Assembly: GCF_033115175.1 (NCBI RefSeq)
Contig: NC_084827.1
Coordinates: forward strand, 22,500,001 to 22,564,000
Reading direction: 5' to 3'
Source: Lepus europaeus
Taxonomy: Eukaryota; Chordata; Mammalia; Lagomorpha; Leporidae
Length of the DNA: 64,000 bases
A program made the translations under genes and the position numbers. Of the stretch, positions 10,443 through 21,831 are shown piece by piece (position 1 is the first letter of the stretch; every line of letters begins with the position of its first letter). Below the pieces are notes generated by a model, which saw nothing but the letters and a program-made list of their open reading frames with translations, had not been told where the DNA came from and searched no databases.

Positions 10443-13400
10443 CTTTTATATATATTTATGTGGGCTTATACTTCATGCACAAAATATCTTATTGACTGAA
10501 AACAAGTTTTGTAAACTTTGAACAGACTCTGTACTGCTGTCAGCTATAGGACAAAATGCAAACTGAATTCTATTTTCTGAAATCTGTGGGTTCTTGCACA
10601 TAAAAATAAACATTAAGAAACCACTGTCTTTTAAAGTGCTGACATCATTGAACTTTGTTTCGGATCAACTCCTTTCCTGAAGTTTTGAAAGAAAAAGTAG
10701 TTTTGAAATTATTTCCAAAAATTATGCTTTATTGCATAAGAATATTTTTCTGTTATTTACTGGTATTTTTTATTTGTATCCTAGACTTGATCATTAAACT
10801 TAGTCAGTTGATTTTGATAAATGGCCATTTACAGAAGTTGTTACTTCCTGTAAGTTTTATCATCTGATTCAATTTTGTCTCATTATCCAACTTTTCAAAA
10901 TGGTTTTATTTCCTGTCAGATCTTAAGTCATTTTGGGTCTTGGGTAAAGTGGTATGTCAAAATATCAAATCATTCCTTCCATCCATTTTATTTCTATTCT
11001 CCAGGGGTTTCAGCAAATGAAGAAGTTCATTTTGGTTAGGTAAGGTTTGCTTGCTTTGAGAATGAAAATCCTAGTGCAGATCACTTACATAGTTTTAAAC
11101 TAGCAGGAGTTGAAACACTGGGCACCTCCCTGGAAGAAAAGATAGCAGAAGTATTATATTACATGGAAATTTATTCATTTGGGAAGCTGGAACTAATTCA
11201 CACAATCCATAGCCTCAACAAAAATAGTATTGCAAGCATTACTTCGTAACTAGTGCAATGGTCTCACTTCTAAGTTATTTCTGTATAAAAGACCCACAAA
11301 AATAATGAAGCTAGCGATTCAATTTAAGTAATGCACAGTAACTGGAAGAAAAGCACAGGAATTACACAACTTTCCCTCTCTTTGTCCTATATTCTTTTTA
11401 ATAGTTGCACAGACTTCATGTGATACATAACTTTACAATAGAAAGTTGGGTGGGTCAAGAGCTAAATAGATTTGGAATCAACACTTGTACATAGTTTAGC
11501 TTCATCAGAAATATCCTTTAGCTTCTATAACTATTTGGGTTTTTTTTACACATATACAATTAAGCCCACAGAATCAACTAATTACTAATTATTTATTGAC
11601 AATCTATTAAGTAGAAATAAAAGTTTCAGATTTAAAGTTTGTATTCTATTATTGTTTAACAAATGTGATTTCCTTACTTTCTTTTTGCATAATTAATTTT
11701 AAATTTTCATGTAAGTAAAACACTGAATTAAGTAATGATTTCTACTTTATTTGTTATTTATCTTTTTGGAGAAAAGATATGATTGCTTGTTGTAATAGAA
11801 TTAATGCACCAAGATTCAGAATATGATAACTTACTTAATAACTTCTTTGTGTCATCAAGTAATATATTTCAGTGACTAGTGAGATTGTTAGTACTTCTAT
11901 GATGTTTTATGTAAAAGGCTCAAACACATTATCCTACATCAGTCATCTTTCCAGAGTTATGCTTTAACCTTTTTGGACCAAGGTGAACTATGGGACACTA
12001 CCCCAATTAAATAATTTGTGACTATACTCACATTGTACAGCTCATTAACTTATAATATACCAAAAGATAAATAAAAGCAATGAGTATTATCCTCACAAAC
12101 CTACTTGGTTTTGTTCCATTTCTTAATTTTTTACTTCTCACAGCTGAATATTTTAAATAATGATTCTTTTTCATAACAAACACTAGAAGTGAAGGAGTCA
12201 AAGATTTAGGGCAATTCTATCTGCTCTGCTGGCAAAGGAACTACTACCAAGAGTGATACTTTCAACAGCAAATGACAATGTACATCTAAGACAAGTCAGT
12301 TGAACGCTCTCCTATTGCTTTGATATCACGTTACCTTTACTTTACTATCAAGAAATTTCAGTGCATGTGAGTTAGCACCAATAAAGAACTCAGAGAGGAC
12401 AAAAATAACAAAATGTACTGTCAGCTTTGACCATCAAAGGGTATTTTATGTGCAGAAAAAAATCCCTGGCAATAAAGCTGTACTTTCTCTGCAACTTAAG
12501 AATGAATTTTTAAGCTTCGTTGGAAAAAAAAATCACAATAAAAATTACATTTACTTAAGTTATACAATGTGATCATTTGATATATTTTGAGAAATAATTA
12601 CCACTGTCAGTCCAATTAACACACCTAACATAGTTAGTACTTTTTTGGTAGTGATAAACATCAAATCTTTCTTAGAAGAAACTTTAAAAATAGCTATGCC
12701 ATATGCATGAAACAGTGACATAGTGATAATGTCCCTATGCATGGATGCTTCATCAGACTTGAGCCTAGCTGGTGGATGTTGACAGTATATAGTAGAGACC
12801 CAAGGCAGACCGCGATAGAAATGACTTGTGAGTGAACAAGAAAGCCTACTTGTGAGCCAATGAGGTATTCATAAACACAGGAGAAACTCTGCTGTCCTGA
12901 CCAGTACGGTAGGCTAAAAGCCACGTGTCTTTCTCATCTGATTCCCCAGCTTCCACACTTCTCACAACACGTATTTTCCTTAGTATTGAATGCTTTCTAA
13001 TGAACACTTAAGCTTTGACCCCCATTCACCCCATTCATTTTTACATTTGCATGTAGAATAAAACCCAAACACCTCTCATTAGCCTCCAAGGTTGTGCGAA
13101 GCATGATCCCTGTCTGCCTCTGAGACCTCCTCTCATAACATTCTCTTCACCTGTTAACTACCCTTCTTTTTCTGGAATCTATGATTGTTACTGAATGAAG
13201 GCTGCTGATCATCCAGCTCTGTATTTTTCTTAGATCTTTACCTGGTTGCCTCTTTCCATTCTTTAGGTGTTACTGAGTTTTCCAATGTCAGTTTTCTACT
13301 TACCATGACCGCTTCATCATTTACAATCATCCTCTGCCTCATTCTATAAACCATGTATTGGTTAAACATCTGCATGATTTTGAAGATAACATTAAATGTC

Positions 13401-13465
13401 AATGACACAATGGCAACTTGAATGATTCTCCACATTTTCTCTACTGTGTCTTGATATTGACCATA

Positions 13466-13879
13466 TGTTTTTTTTGTTTTTTTGTTTTTTTTTTTTTTAA
13501 TATTTACTGACTTGAAAGGCAGAGTTAGAAAGAGAGAGAGAGAGCAAGAGGGAGAGAAACTTCCATCTTCTGATTCACTCCCCAAATGGCCACAGTGGTC
13601 AGGGCTGGGCAAGAGTGAAGTTAGGATCCAGGAGCTTCCTCTGGGTCTCCCATATGAGTGCTGGAGCCCAAGGACTTGGGACATCTTCCAATGCTTTCCC
13701 ACTATCTATGGCTATACCATAGTGAACATACCGGATCTCATCTGATCTCGGAAACTTTCCCAGGTGCATTAGCAGGGAGCTGGATTGCAAGTGGAGCAGC
13801 TGGGACTTGAACCAGTGCCCATATGGAAATCTAGCATTGCAGGCTGCAGTTTCATCGATTATGTGGCAAAACTGGTCCC
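13466..13879 (-). repeat. CSINE carrying an internal insertion
   Basis: Reverse-oriented CSINE: poly-T, 'tatttactgacttgaaaggc', GA tract, 'tccccaaatggccacagtgg', 'tgggtctcccatatgag'. Its core 'CTTTCCCAGG' is interrupted by about 53 bp of foreign sequence plus an 8-bp duplication. The outer TSD TGACCATA is perfect at 13458-13465 and 13880-13887, and it lies inside the L2 relic. The oldest-to-youngest order is therefore L2, CSINE, 5S fragment. Confidence 0.9.
13702..13754 (+). pseudogene. 5S rRNA 5' fragment retroposed into a CSINE
   Basis: From about 13705 the sequence follows the first ~51 nt of vertebrate 5S rRNA: 'TCTATGGCTATACCA', 'GTGAACATACC', and the nearly exact 'TCTGATCTCGGAAAC'. About 40 of 51 positions match by eye, and many differences are transitions. 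The 3' half of 5S rRNA, including most of the internal promoter, is absent and there is no A tail. The insert is bracketed by CTTTCCCA at 13694-13701 and 13755-13762, a direct repeat that occurs once in normal CSINEs. This is the structure of a tailless, 3'-truncated RNA retropseudogene. It is not functional. Confidence 0.85.
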
Positions 13880-14249
13880 TGACCATACAGTTTAATCTTT
13901 GGACCCCTAATAACCAGTTGCAATGCAATGCACAGTATTCAATAGGTGATAAATAAATGTTGAATTAAATTCAGTTTCCCTATATGTCTTCTAACTTCAC
14001 TGACTTCAGATTAAGCATAAAAATAAATAAGATCAAATAGTAAAGCTCCACAATTTTTATGCCCTTGCAGATAGGTTTCTAAAACAAAATTGGCTATCTT
14101 CTTCCTCATAGAAACCAAATATCTTGAAATACTGATGGATTTGCATCCATATATTTAGGTGCTAGTGCTGTGTTTTATAATAGCAAAGATTTTTTTCCTT
14201 TTTAATACTATTTAATATTATTTTCTGAAGATACATCAATAGGTTATCA

Positions 14250-14490
14250 GTTTTGGCCCATGGAGCTTCATATATTGTACATTGGTCATCAGTGCAATAG
14301 TACTGAGAGGGTGTGGAACCTGTAGAGGTTGTAGCCCAGTGTGAGGTAATGAGGCTCTTGACAGATATGGTGGCCCAGCCATTAACGTTTCAGCATCTGA
14401 AACTGTGAGCCAAAATGAACCACTTTTACTTTTAAAAAACCAGGTCTCAGATATGGTATTATAGCAACACAAAAATAAACTAAAACAGAA
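14250..14490 (+). mobile_element. MaLR LTR 3' portion (MST/MLT1-like)
   Basis: Contains 'gaaactgtgagccaaaatga', 'accaggtctcagatatgg' and 'ttatagcaacacaaaaataa' with 'ctaaaacag' at the end. This matches the 3' half of MaLR LTRs by recognition. The usual AATAAA after GAGCCA has decayed. Confidence 0.55.
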
Positions 14491-14499
14491 AAATAGTTT

Positions 14500-14828
14500 A
14501 TTTATTGATTTTTAAAAAATTTTTGTTAATGTAAAGATAATGTATATCAGATATTTCATAGGGACAGTTCTAGAAGATAATCATAATTCTTCCATTCACA
14601 TCTCCCTCTCCCAGACTCCTTACATCCTTCCCTTTTTTCTTTTCACTAATTTTTGCAAAGATATATTTTTAATAAACTATGTAATCACTGGCTTAATACA
14701 GCACTAACCATAATAATAAAAAAGTAAAAAGTGGGAAGGCCATACTTTCACAAGAGTATAAAGAAGGACTAATAATGACACTCTTATCATGAGATATCCA
14801 TTTCATTCCTATACATTTTTTTTGCTAT

Positions 14829-14865
<37 letters not shown>

Positions 14866-15565
14866 CAAAACTGCCAACAAAGATATTTGAAATTCCTCCT
14901 TTCCAATGTGTATCCTTTATTTTTTTGTCTCATAACTTATGACTTTGGCTATTACTACCAGAACTGTATTGAGTAGCATTGGTGAAACCCCTTGCCTACA
15001 TTGTAGGCCAGACTCATAGTCAGCAGGGATTAGGAATTATCCCACCAATGAAATTCCCTAGTATCACCTGCCCATGAGCTGCAGCAACCTCGGCTCACTT
15101 TGTTAAGATAATGCTTCTTCCCTGCTTGTTTCTGTGTACCTTGTTGGGGGATAGGCAGATAGTAATGTGCTATTCCTCCTTGGGGCCAGGTGGGCACCCT
15201 GTCCCCCATTAGTACTCCAGGCTGTCTTCAAAATCAGTGTGGTCTCAAGGTTCTCCCTCAGACAATGTCACCAGTGATTTGGGTTGCCACAGAGTCCTCT
15301 CACTTTGCTCCAAGACCATGACATCTGATCCTGCTCCCTGCTGCAGGAGTCACAGTGTTGTCCCTGCTTGCTGCTGTGTTTGTGCTGTCTACACTGCTGC
15401 ATGGTGTATTCTGTAGAATGCTCTAGAATTTCCATGGCAAACTTCTCCCAAATTGTCCCCTGGTAATTCAGTCGCTCTACTTTTCTTCTGTTATCTTCCC
15501 TTTCTGAAAATCACCACATCTTTCCCCTATTTAGCCATCTTGGATTTGAGAAAAATACTTTAAAA
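14500..15565 (-). mobile_element. Old L1 relic with internal deletion
   Basis: The left part reads as complemented L1 3' UTR ('attcttccattcacatctcc') and ORF2 ('agaactgtattgagtagc' and 'ggtgaaaccccttgcctac'). The right part (about 15030-15560) on the minus strand starts 'ccaagatggctaaatagg', like an L1 5' UTR, so the middle of the element is missing. The 5'-UTR assignment is an inference. Confidence 0.5.
14832..14861. repeat. (AT)n microsatellite
   Basis: About fifteen perfect AT units within the L1 relic. Confidence 0.95.
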
Positions 15566-15834
15566 ACACAACAGAACCTATACTTCAAAAATGCACACTC
15601 TTTTCCAATTTTCTCTAGGGATGTCCCCATTTAAAATCTTTTTTAAGTACTTCTAGTTTTATTTCATTTGCTGAGTCTATCCTCAACTAATGTGAAATAT
15701 TGTAGGAATATTAAGTCATCCCATCTTACCATTTTCCCATTAGTGCAATATAAAAGCTAATTATTATGCAGGCATTACTTATAGGGAACTGTTCACTAGC
15801 TGAATTTATAACCATTCCTTTTGTTTTTTAAACA
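15566..15834. other. Unassigned sequence
   Basis: No gene or clear repeat recognised. Confidence 0.4.
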
Positions 15835-16115
15835 GACTTATTTTATATTTGTTTGAAAGCAGAGTCGGAGAGACAGGGAAAGAGAGCTACTACTCACTAG
15901 TTCACTCCACAAATGACCATAGTGTCTGCACCAAAGCCAGGATAACGGAACTTAAACCATGTCTTTCAAAAGAGAGGCAGGAACCCAATACCTTGAGCCA
16001 TCACTACTGCTCCCCAAGGTCTGCATTAGTGGAAACCTACAGTAAAGAGCTGGAGCTACAGAGAGAACCCAGGGACTTATATGTGAGCTTTGAACATCCT
16101 AACCAATATCTGAAA
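15835..16115 (-). repeat. Old CSINE
   Basis: Diverged reverse-oriented copy: 'acagacttattttatatttg', 'agcagagtcggagagacag', 'tagttcactccacaaatgac', 'gtctgcattagtggaaacc', ending near 'gaacatcctaaccaat'. Confidence 0.65.
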
Positions 16116-16185
16116 TGATAGATCAAACACCCACCCCAAACAATGAATTAACTATAAGTACAAGAAAAGTTTTGTTAACTCATTT

Positions 16186-16200
16186 TTTGTTGTTGTTGTT

Positions 16201-16239
<39 letters not shown>

Positions 16240-16565
16240 GACAGGCAGAGTGGACAGTGAGAGAGAGACAGAGAGAAAGATCTTCCTTTTGCCATTGGTT
16301 CACCCTCCAATGGCCGCCACAGCTGGCGCGCTGCTGCCAGCGTACCGCGCTGATCCGAAGGCAGGAACCAGGTGCTTCTCCTGGTCCATGGGGTGCAGGG
16401 CCCAAGCACTTGGGCCATCCTCCACTGCACTCCCGGGCCACAGTAGAGAGCAGGCCTGGAAGAGGGGCTACCGGAACAGAATCCGGCGCCCCGACCAGGA
16501 CTAGAACCCGGTGTATCGGTGCTGCAGGCGGAGGATTAGCCTATTGAGCCGCGGCGCTGGCCTTA
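16186..16565 (-). repeat. CSINE (young) with long poly-T
   Basis: Reverse-oriented near-consensus CSINE with a (TTG)n and about 38-nt T run (16201-16238), which is the complemented A tail. It ends 'CGCGGCGCTGGCC'. TSD TTAACTCATTT is perfect at 16175-16185 and 16566-16576. The long uninterrupted tail suggests a recent insertion. Overlapping open frames up to 129 codons are artefacts. Confidence 0.95.
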
Positions 16566-16576
16566 TTAACTCATTT

Positions 16577-16749
16577 GTACAATATCATAAACGAGCTCCC
16601 TTTTTGTGTGTCCCTTTTGTGTATTGTTTTACATATTTCTTCTCATTAGCTATAGGCAACTAATTTTTAGAGCTATATAAATCCTCTTTTAATTTTCATA
16701 CATTGTCCATTACAATGATAACACAAAGACATTTCTCCACCATTATCCA
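16577..16749. other. Unassigned sequence, possibly pseudogene 3' flank
   Basis: AT-rich. It may include the distal 3' UTR of the adjacent ATG10 pseudogene, but no A tail is visible to fix the end. Confidence 0.35.
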
Positions 16750-17720
16750 CATTAGGAAATGGGATGTGAAGTGGCCCAGAAAACCATGACCTGCGAGTGC
16801 CCTAATGATGTCAGTCTTCTGAGGATTGCACAGTTAGATTCATTTTTTTTCCCTACTTCTATTGATTTGTAGCAAGGGCTACTTTGATGACAAAGGTAAG
16901 TGCTTCCTAAGGGGTGGAGCTGGGCACTGACTGGAAAACTGACAAACACGCCAGTGGCCAGCCCAGTGAAGCTGAGAGCCAGTGCAGTGTGCGGTGTGCT
17001 GGCAGGACATATGCGAGCGTAGCAGACACTCTGTGAGCTTGGAGCACAGCACGAGGCCCAGGTTTCTCTTCTGACCTTCATGTCCACATGTCACATGTCC
17101 TGAGAGGCGGCCTGGGCGTAACTCAGAGGTAGGTTCAGCCCCACCACCGGCCCCACGATGCTCAGCCACGAGGTGATGTAGTTGATGTTCCTATTGATTT
17201 TCTGAGGATTCTTTAACACCAGAGTCATGAATTCATTTGTCCTGCAAGGATGAAGTACAAAAAAGGGTTGGCCAAGTATTGAATGCTCCTGCTGGGTGAT
17301 GGTGTCCCATGGCCCCTGCAGCAGCCGCGTCCTGTAGCACTCGTGGACTCCTTCCCAAATGTCCTCCAGGGTCAAAGGCCGCCCGTCTAAAAAGCTCGCC
17401 CTGAAGTACAGCACAGGCACTTGGAAGCTACAGGAATATAAGACGTGATACTCGTATCGTATCTCCTGCAACGCTGCTGCCACCTCGGGAGCTTCGGCGT
17501 CATCCTAGGGCAGCTCTGCAGCTTCCTCCATGGGAAGACCCGTCTGTTCGTGGGCAGATGGTCTTGGGCGAGGCACCACAGTCCCATTTTTAATTTGCAA
17601 ATGCATTTTGCACATGTAGCCATCAGAATAGTCCTGTGTTCCACCACCAGACTAACACACTTCCAAGTTCCTGAGCAGCTGTAGGCAACTATTACAAAGG
17701 TACTGGATGATGAGTTCCAT
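16750..17720 (-). pseudogene. ATG10: ATG10 processed pseudogene (autophagy E2-like enzyme)
   Basis: ATG10 is the E2-like enzyme that transfers ATG12 to ATG5 in the cytosol. The minus strand from about 17640 to 17094 encodes, without introns, the C-terminal two thirds: SDGYMCK, LPMEEA, YEYHVLYS, FRASFLDGRPLTL, DIWEGVHECY, LLQGPWDTITQQEH, ILGQPFFVLHPCRTNEF, ITSWLSIVGPVVGLNLPLSY. The catalytic cysteine of HPC (codon at 17244-17246) is kept. Contiguity of a region that spans several exons in the parent gene indicates a retrocopy. It is broken: an in-frame TAG follows MEEAAELP, the upstream part around 17650-17720 needs an indel to align, and the longest frame (130 codons) would start at GTG. The C-terminus reads SQDM then stop. 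16750-17090 probably derives from the 3' UTR. The ends are approximate, with no poly-A or TSD found. A functional role is unlikely. Confidence 0.92.
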
Positions 17721-18110
17721 GAGTATATAAATAAGAAGACAAATTAAAACTCATCAGTAAGGAAAACCAGAGTGACAAAAACATTTCTCAAACTTAAGTC
17801 TTTTGGCTTCAAGACCTATACTTTTCCCTGAAACTAGCATTACTTCCAGGCTCTGGGAGATAACATTGGATCACATATTATTTCATTTTCTATTTCATTA
17901 TTTTATTGGATAATCTAGAAGTATGAAATTTTGGTTAACATGCTGATATGATTTCATTAATTTTATTAGGAAATTAAAATTATATTCATTTTGTTTTTCT
18001 ACATGAACTTTCAGGCATTTTTCTCAATCTCAATTGCTAATTAAATAAAGGGGGAAAATTAGGAAAAATGTATATACCAAAATATAGAATGCTTCTGATA
18101 TCCAAGGGAT
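17721..18110. other. Unassigned AT-rich sequence
   Basis: No gene or clear repeat recognised. Confidence 0.4.
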
Positions 18111-18120
18111 TGAAAGAGAG

Positions 18121-18466
18121 GGGGTCGGCGCCATGGCTCACTAGGCTAATCCTCCACCTGTGGCGTGGGCACCCCAGGTTTTAGTCCAGTTGGGTTGCCG
18201 GATTCTGTCCCAGTTGCTCCTCTTCCAGTCCAGCTCTCTGCTGTGGCCCGGGAGTGCAGTGGAGGATGGCCCTACACCTGGGCCCTACACCTGCACGGGA
18301 GACCAGGAGGTCTCCTGGCTCCTGGCTTCGGATCGGCACAACACGCTGGACCTAGCAGCCAATTGGGGAGTGAACCAACGGAAAAAGGAAGACCTTTCTC
18401 TCTCTCTCTCTATCTCTCTCTCTCTCTCTCACTGTCTAACTCTGCTTGTCAGGAAAAAAAAAAAAA
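18121..18466 (+). repeat. CSINE
   Basis: Plus-oriented: 'GGGTCGGCGCCATGGCTCAC', 'AGGCTAATCCTCCACC', 'CCAGCTCTCTGCTGTGGCC', CT tract and A tail. TSD GAAAGAGAG at 18112-18120 and 18467-18475. Overlapping frames of 120 and 170 codons are SINE readings. Confidence 0.93.
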
Positions 18467-18984
18467 AGAAAGAGAGAGGAAAATGTCTGTATACAATTTC
18501 TTTCTTGACTTGGACAGGATGACTAAGCCTAGTGTATCTGTAAATCAATTTGAATATATCTTTAACAATCTTTTTGTTCTCCTACTCACACAGCATGTCT
18601 ACTTTATTGTTAAAGCAATTTCCTGTTTTATGTTAGACATATTTCAAGTTTTGAGTTTATATAGTTTTAGAAATTAAATGGTGATAACAAAAACCATTAA
18701 CAATATACGTTAAAATGTTGCACATTTACTAATAGACTAACAAATGGTGGATGAACTTTATGCATTAATATGATTATTGAAGACATGAAAACTGCCATGC
18801 TATGCATATGTTGCCTAAATATCCACATTTTTTTAAAATAAGATAACTGATATAATTTAAATTAAGTTAACAATTATATTTTACAAAACAAAATAATTCA
18901 TTAGCTAGATTGCGAAGCTCATTATTTAAATAAAATTACATCTACAATAAACATTTATGTCTCAATTTAAATATATTATAATTT
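18467..18984. other. Unassigned AT-rich sequence
   Basis: No gene or clear repeat recognised. Confidence 0.4.
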
Positions 18985-19215
18985 AATTGTATATTTATTG
19001 AAAGAGAGACACAAACAGGTAGAGACAGACACAGAGACCTTCCTTAAGCTGGTTCTCTCCCCCAAAATACCTACAACAGTTTGGGTTAACCAGGCTGAAA
19101 TCAGGAGACAGGAATTAAATACAAGTCTCCGACATGGGTGGCAGGAGTTCAGTTAACTGAGGCATCATGAAATGCCTACCAGGATATGCATTAGCAGGAA
19201 ACTGGAATAGATCTG
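18985..19215 (-). repeat. Old CSINE
   Basis: Diverged reverse-oriented copy: 'tattgaaagagagacac', 'gagaccttccttaagctgg', 'atacaagtctccgacatggg', 'gatatgcattagcagg'. The 5' head is missing or unrecognisable. Confidence 0.6.
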
Positions 19216-20485
19216 ATTTATTTCACTTTTAAAAAGACAACATGGTTTAAATCAAGTACTTATTTGTTTAAATATTACTTGTATGAAAGTTAGGCATATA
19301 GGTTCATTATTTATTCAAAATGAGAATTTATCAAGTTATTTATGCATAAAATTTTCCCCAAATTTATATTTTTATGTAAATAGAAAAATAAATTCGTTAA
19401 GCATCTAAAACATGCTGATATTCTCAAGCTCTATCTTCCAACCTACTTATTGTCCAAGTTATTGCTCCATTGTCATAACAAGTTTCTTGTTAATTTATAT
19501 TAATATTGCACCTCCTACATAAATGGGATAGTGCCTATAATGTCACTAACTCACTGTCTGATACCTAATAAATTTTACTCATGCATTGACTGCTTAATTT
19601 TTATAAAACATTAAACTCTACAAATGTGTCAAAGTAATCAAACATTTTTTAAAACTGTAAATATGAATAACTTAAAATTATTATTTTTTCAAATTTATTT
19701 TTTCCTAATTCCCTCCCTCACCCAGCATATTAACCTAAGTAATTTAAGTTTTTACAAAAAGCTTACTCTTTGAAATTATAATAAACAAAAATGGTTTCTG
19801 AAACATGCTATTTCTGTGTTATAATCAATTCAACTCCTCTTTATGTAGCATTCAGCCCTGAACAGAATTCATTTTATCTCAGTGAATTTGTTAAGTAGGG
19901 GAGAGTTTTTATCTAAAAAGTACTGAGATGGCTACTATAATTATTAATTGGAAGTGCACATTTGTTCCTCAATGGGAAAGAGCAACTAAATGCAGCACAA
20001 TATCTTATTCAAAATTTTGTTCCAATCCAGCAACCCTGAATTCATTTCTTTCAAGTGTTAAGTATCTGTCCTTCCTTTATCATTATGGTGAATTATATAT
20101 CAAGATATACCTTTGTGATCTTTTTGAAAAGCATTGGAAAGAGTTCTTTCTTTTCAGTAAAGGACAAAGAATTAGCTTTCTACAATTCATCTTTTAATTA
20201 GCAATTTTTAAAAAAGACTGTTTAAAAATATGTGTGTATTTTGAGTGATTAGATCATCCATTGTGAGACAGATGACAAGCAACTAAGCATGCTGAAGTGC
20301 TCTTAGAGAACTAGGGTGGTCACAGTCCTTGCTTAATACTTAACAAGCTCTTTATACAAAATCAGAAATAAAATTCTTTATAACATGATACACTGATTTT
20401 TGCATAGCTCCTATCAGCCCAATGACTATTTAGGTTATGAACATGCCTAAGGTCCTAGAAGTTGTTCTTTGCTATTTTTTTAATG
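19216..20485. other. Unassigned AT-rich sequence
   Basis: No gene or clear repeat recognised. An 89-codon frame at 19928-20197 has no recognisable motif. Confidence 0.4.
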
Positions 20486-20489
20486 AAAG

Positions 20490-20740
20490 ATACCTCATAT
20501 TTGTATGTTGAGAAGATAAATGTTATTAAGGTATCCAAAAAGATATACAGATTCAAAGTAATACTTAATGAACTTCACATGAAATTTTTTACAAAATTAG
20601 AAAAAAATCTAAAATTTATATGAAATTACCTAGGCTCCCAAATAACCCAAATCACTTTGGAAAGAAAAACAAAACTAGAGGCATTACAATTTAAGACTTC
20701 AAAATACAAGACAAAAATGCACTAATTAAAGCTTTAATTT
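20490..20740 (+). mobile_element. L1 ORF2 3' fragment
   Basis: The plus strand follows the L1 ORF2 end: 'aatttatatgaaattacc', 'ccaaatcactttggaaag', 'caaaactagaggcattac', 'tttaagacttcaaaatac'. It is old and frame-broken. Confidence 0.65.
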
Positions 20741-21193
20741 TAACTCTTTTTAAAATTTATTTTCTTTTATATAAAGAAAACAGATTTCATGTATTTCATA
20801 TATATACACATATGCAATTTTAAGCCCATAATGATACTCCCTACCATCCTTATCCCTTTCTTGCTTTCTTTTCTTTTTTTAAAAAAAAAATTACAATAAC
20901 ATACTTTGATTTGCTTTATAGACAGGCTTAATCCTCCACTAATTAAAGAATTTGTCAGCAAGTAGAAAATAGAAAGACTACCATTTCACACGAGTGTAGA
21001 CAAGAGCTATAAACAACAATCAAATCTCAAGATGTCAATTTCTGCCCTAGTCATTGCATTTTTGTATACTATATATATTAGTTGCAAATCAAAGGACATA
21101 TATAATATTTGTCTTTCTGAGTCTGGCTTATGTCACTAAGCATAATGATTTCCTATTGCACCCATTTCTTTCAAAGACAAGATTTCATTTTTT

Positions 21194-21540
21194 AAAAAGA
21201 ATTATGTACTTATTTGAAAGTCAGAGTTGCACAGAAAGAGAAGAGGCAGAGAGAGAGAGCGATCTTTCCTCCATTGGTTCATTCCCCAATTGGGCGCAAT
21301 GGCTGGAGCTGCACCAATCTGAAACCAGGAGCCAGGAGCTCTTCTGGGTCTCCCGCAGTAGCAGGGTGGGGGGGGCAGGGTGCAGGGGCCCAAGGACTTG
21401 GGCCATCTTCTGCTGCTTTCTCAGGCCATATCAGAGAGCTGGATCAGGACTGGAGCAGCTGGGATCCAAACTGGCACCCATATGGGATGCCAGCACAGCA
21501 AGTAGCTGCTTTGCCAACTATGCCACAGAGCCAGCCCCAT
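21194..21540 (-). repeat. CSINE inserted in L1
   Basis: Reverse-oriented: 'gaattatgtacttatttgaa', 'GTCAGAGTTGCACAG', GA tract, 'ccccaattgggcgc', 'CCATATGGGATGCCAGC', ending 'AGCCAGCCCC'. TSD GATTTCATTTTT (21182-21193) versus GATTTCATTCTTTTT after the element (from about 21543). Confidence 0.9.
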
Positions 21541-21794
21541 GGATTTCATTCTTTTTATGACAGAGTAATATTCTATCATGTATATGCACCCCATTTCCTT
21601 TATGTAGTCATTAGTTGATGGACATCTTTGCTTATTCCGTATCTTAGCGATTGTGAATTGAGCTGCCGCAAACATGGAGGTATAGATTACTTTCATATGC
21701 TTATTTGATTTCCTTTGGATAAATTTTCAGCAGTGGGCTGACTGGCTCATATGGCAGATCAATTTTCAGATTTTTGAAAAAGCTCCATCCTTTC

Positions 21795-21795
<1 letters not shown>

Positions 21796-21831
<36 letters not shown>

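Larger units (their letters stand above)
9196..13010. other. Long unassigned AT-rich stretch
   Basis: About 3.8 kb with no recognised gene or confident repeat. It holds a pyrimidine-rich tract (10046-10140) and a TA microsatellite (10409-10442). A 121-codon frame at 9915-10280 runs through the pyrimidine tract and is low-complexity. I see no splice or family signature. Confidence 0.5.
13015..13970 (+). mobile_element. L2 LINE 3' relic, split by a CSINE
   Basis: Resembles the L2 3' region in order: 'agaataaaacccaaacacc', 'cctccaaggttgtgc', 'cctggttgcctctttcc', and after the CSINE 'ATAAATAAATGTTGAATTAA', the usual L2 end. It is a non-autonomous fossil. Assignment is by consensus recognition, and the boundaries are approximate. 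Confidence 0.65.

Noticed and set aside
13238-13702. 154-codon minus-strand open frame
   Set aside because: It spans the CSINE poly-T/GA tract and the L2 relic. No domain, and a low-complexity lysine run comes from the A tail.
17091-17483. Treating the 130-codon ATG10-like frame as an intact gene
   Set aside because: It would start at GTG, lacks the N-terminal third, and an in-frame stop lies upstream in the same frame as the rest of the homology. It is intronless, so it is a retropseudogene.
18165-18677. 170-codon open frame, the longest in the window
   Set aside because: It reads through a CSINE (18121-18466) and its CT tract into AT-rich flank. The same peptide style (Pro/Ser/Leu repeats) recurs wherever a CSINE lies, so it is an artefact.
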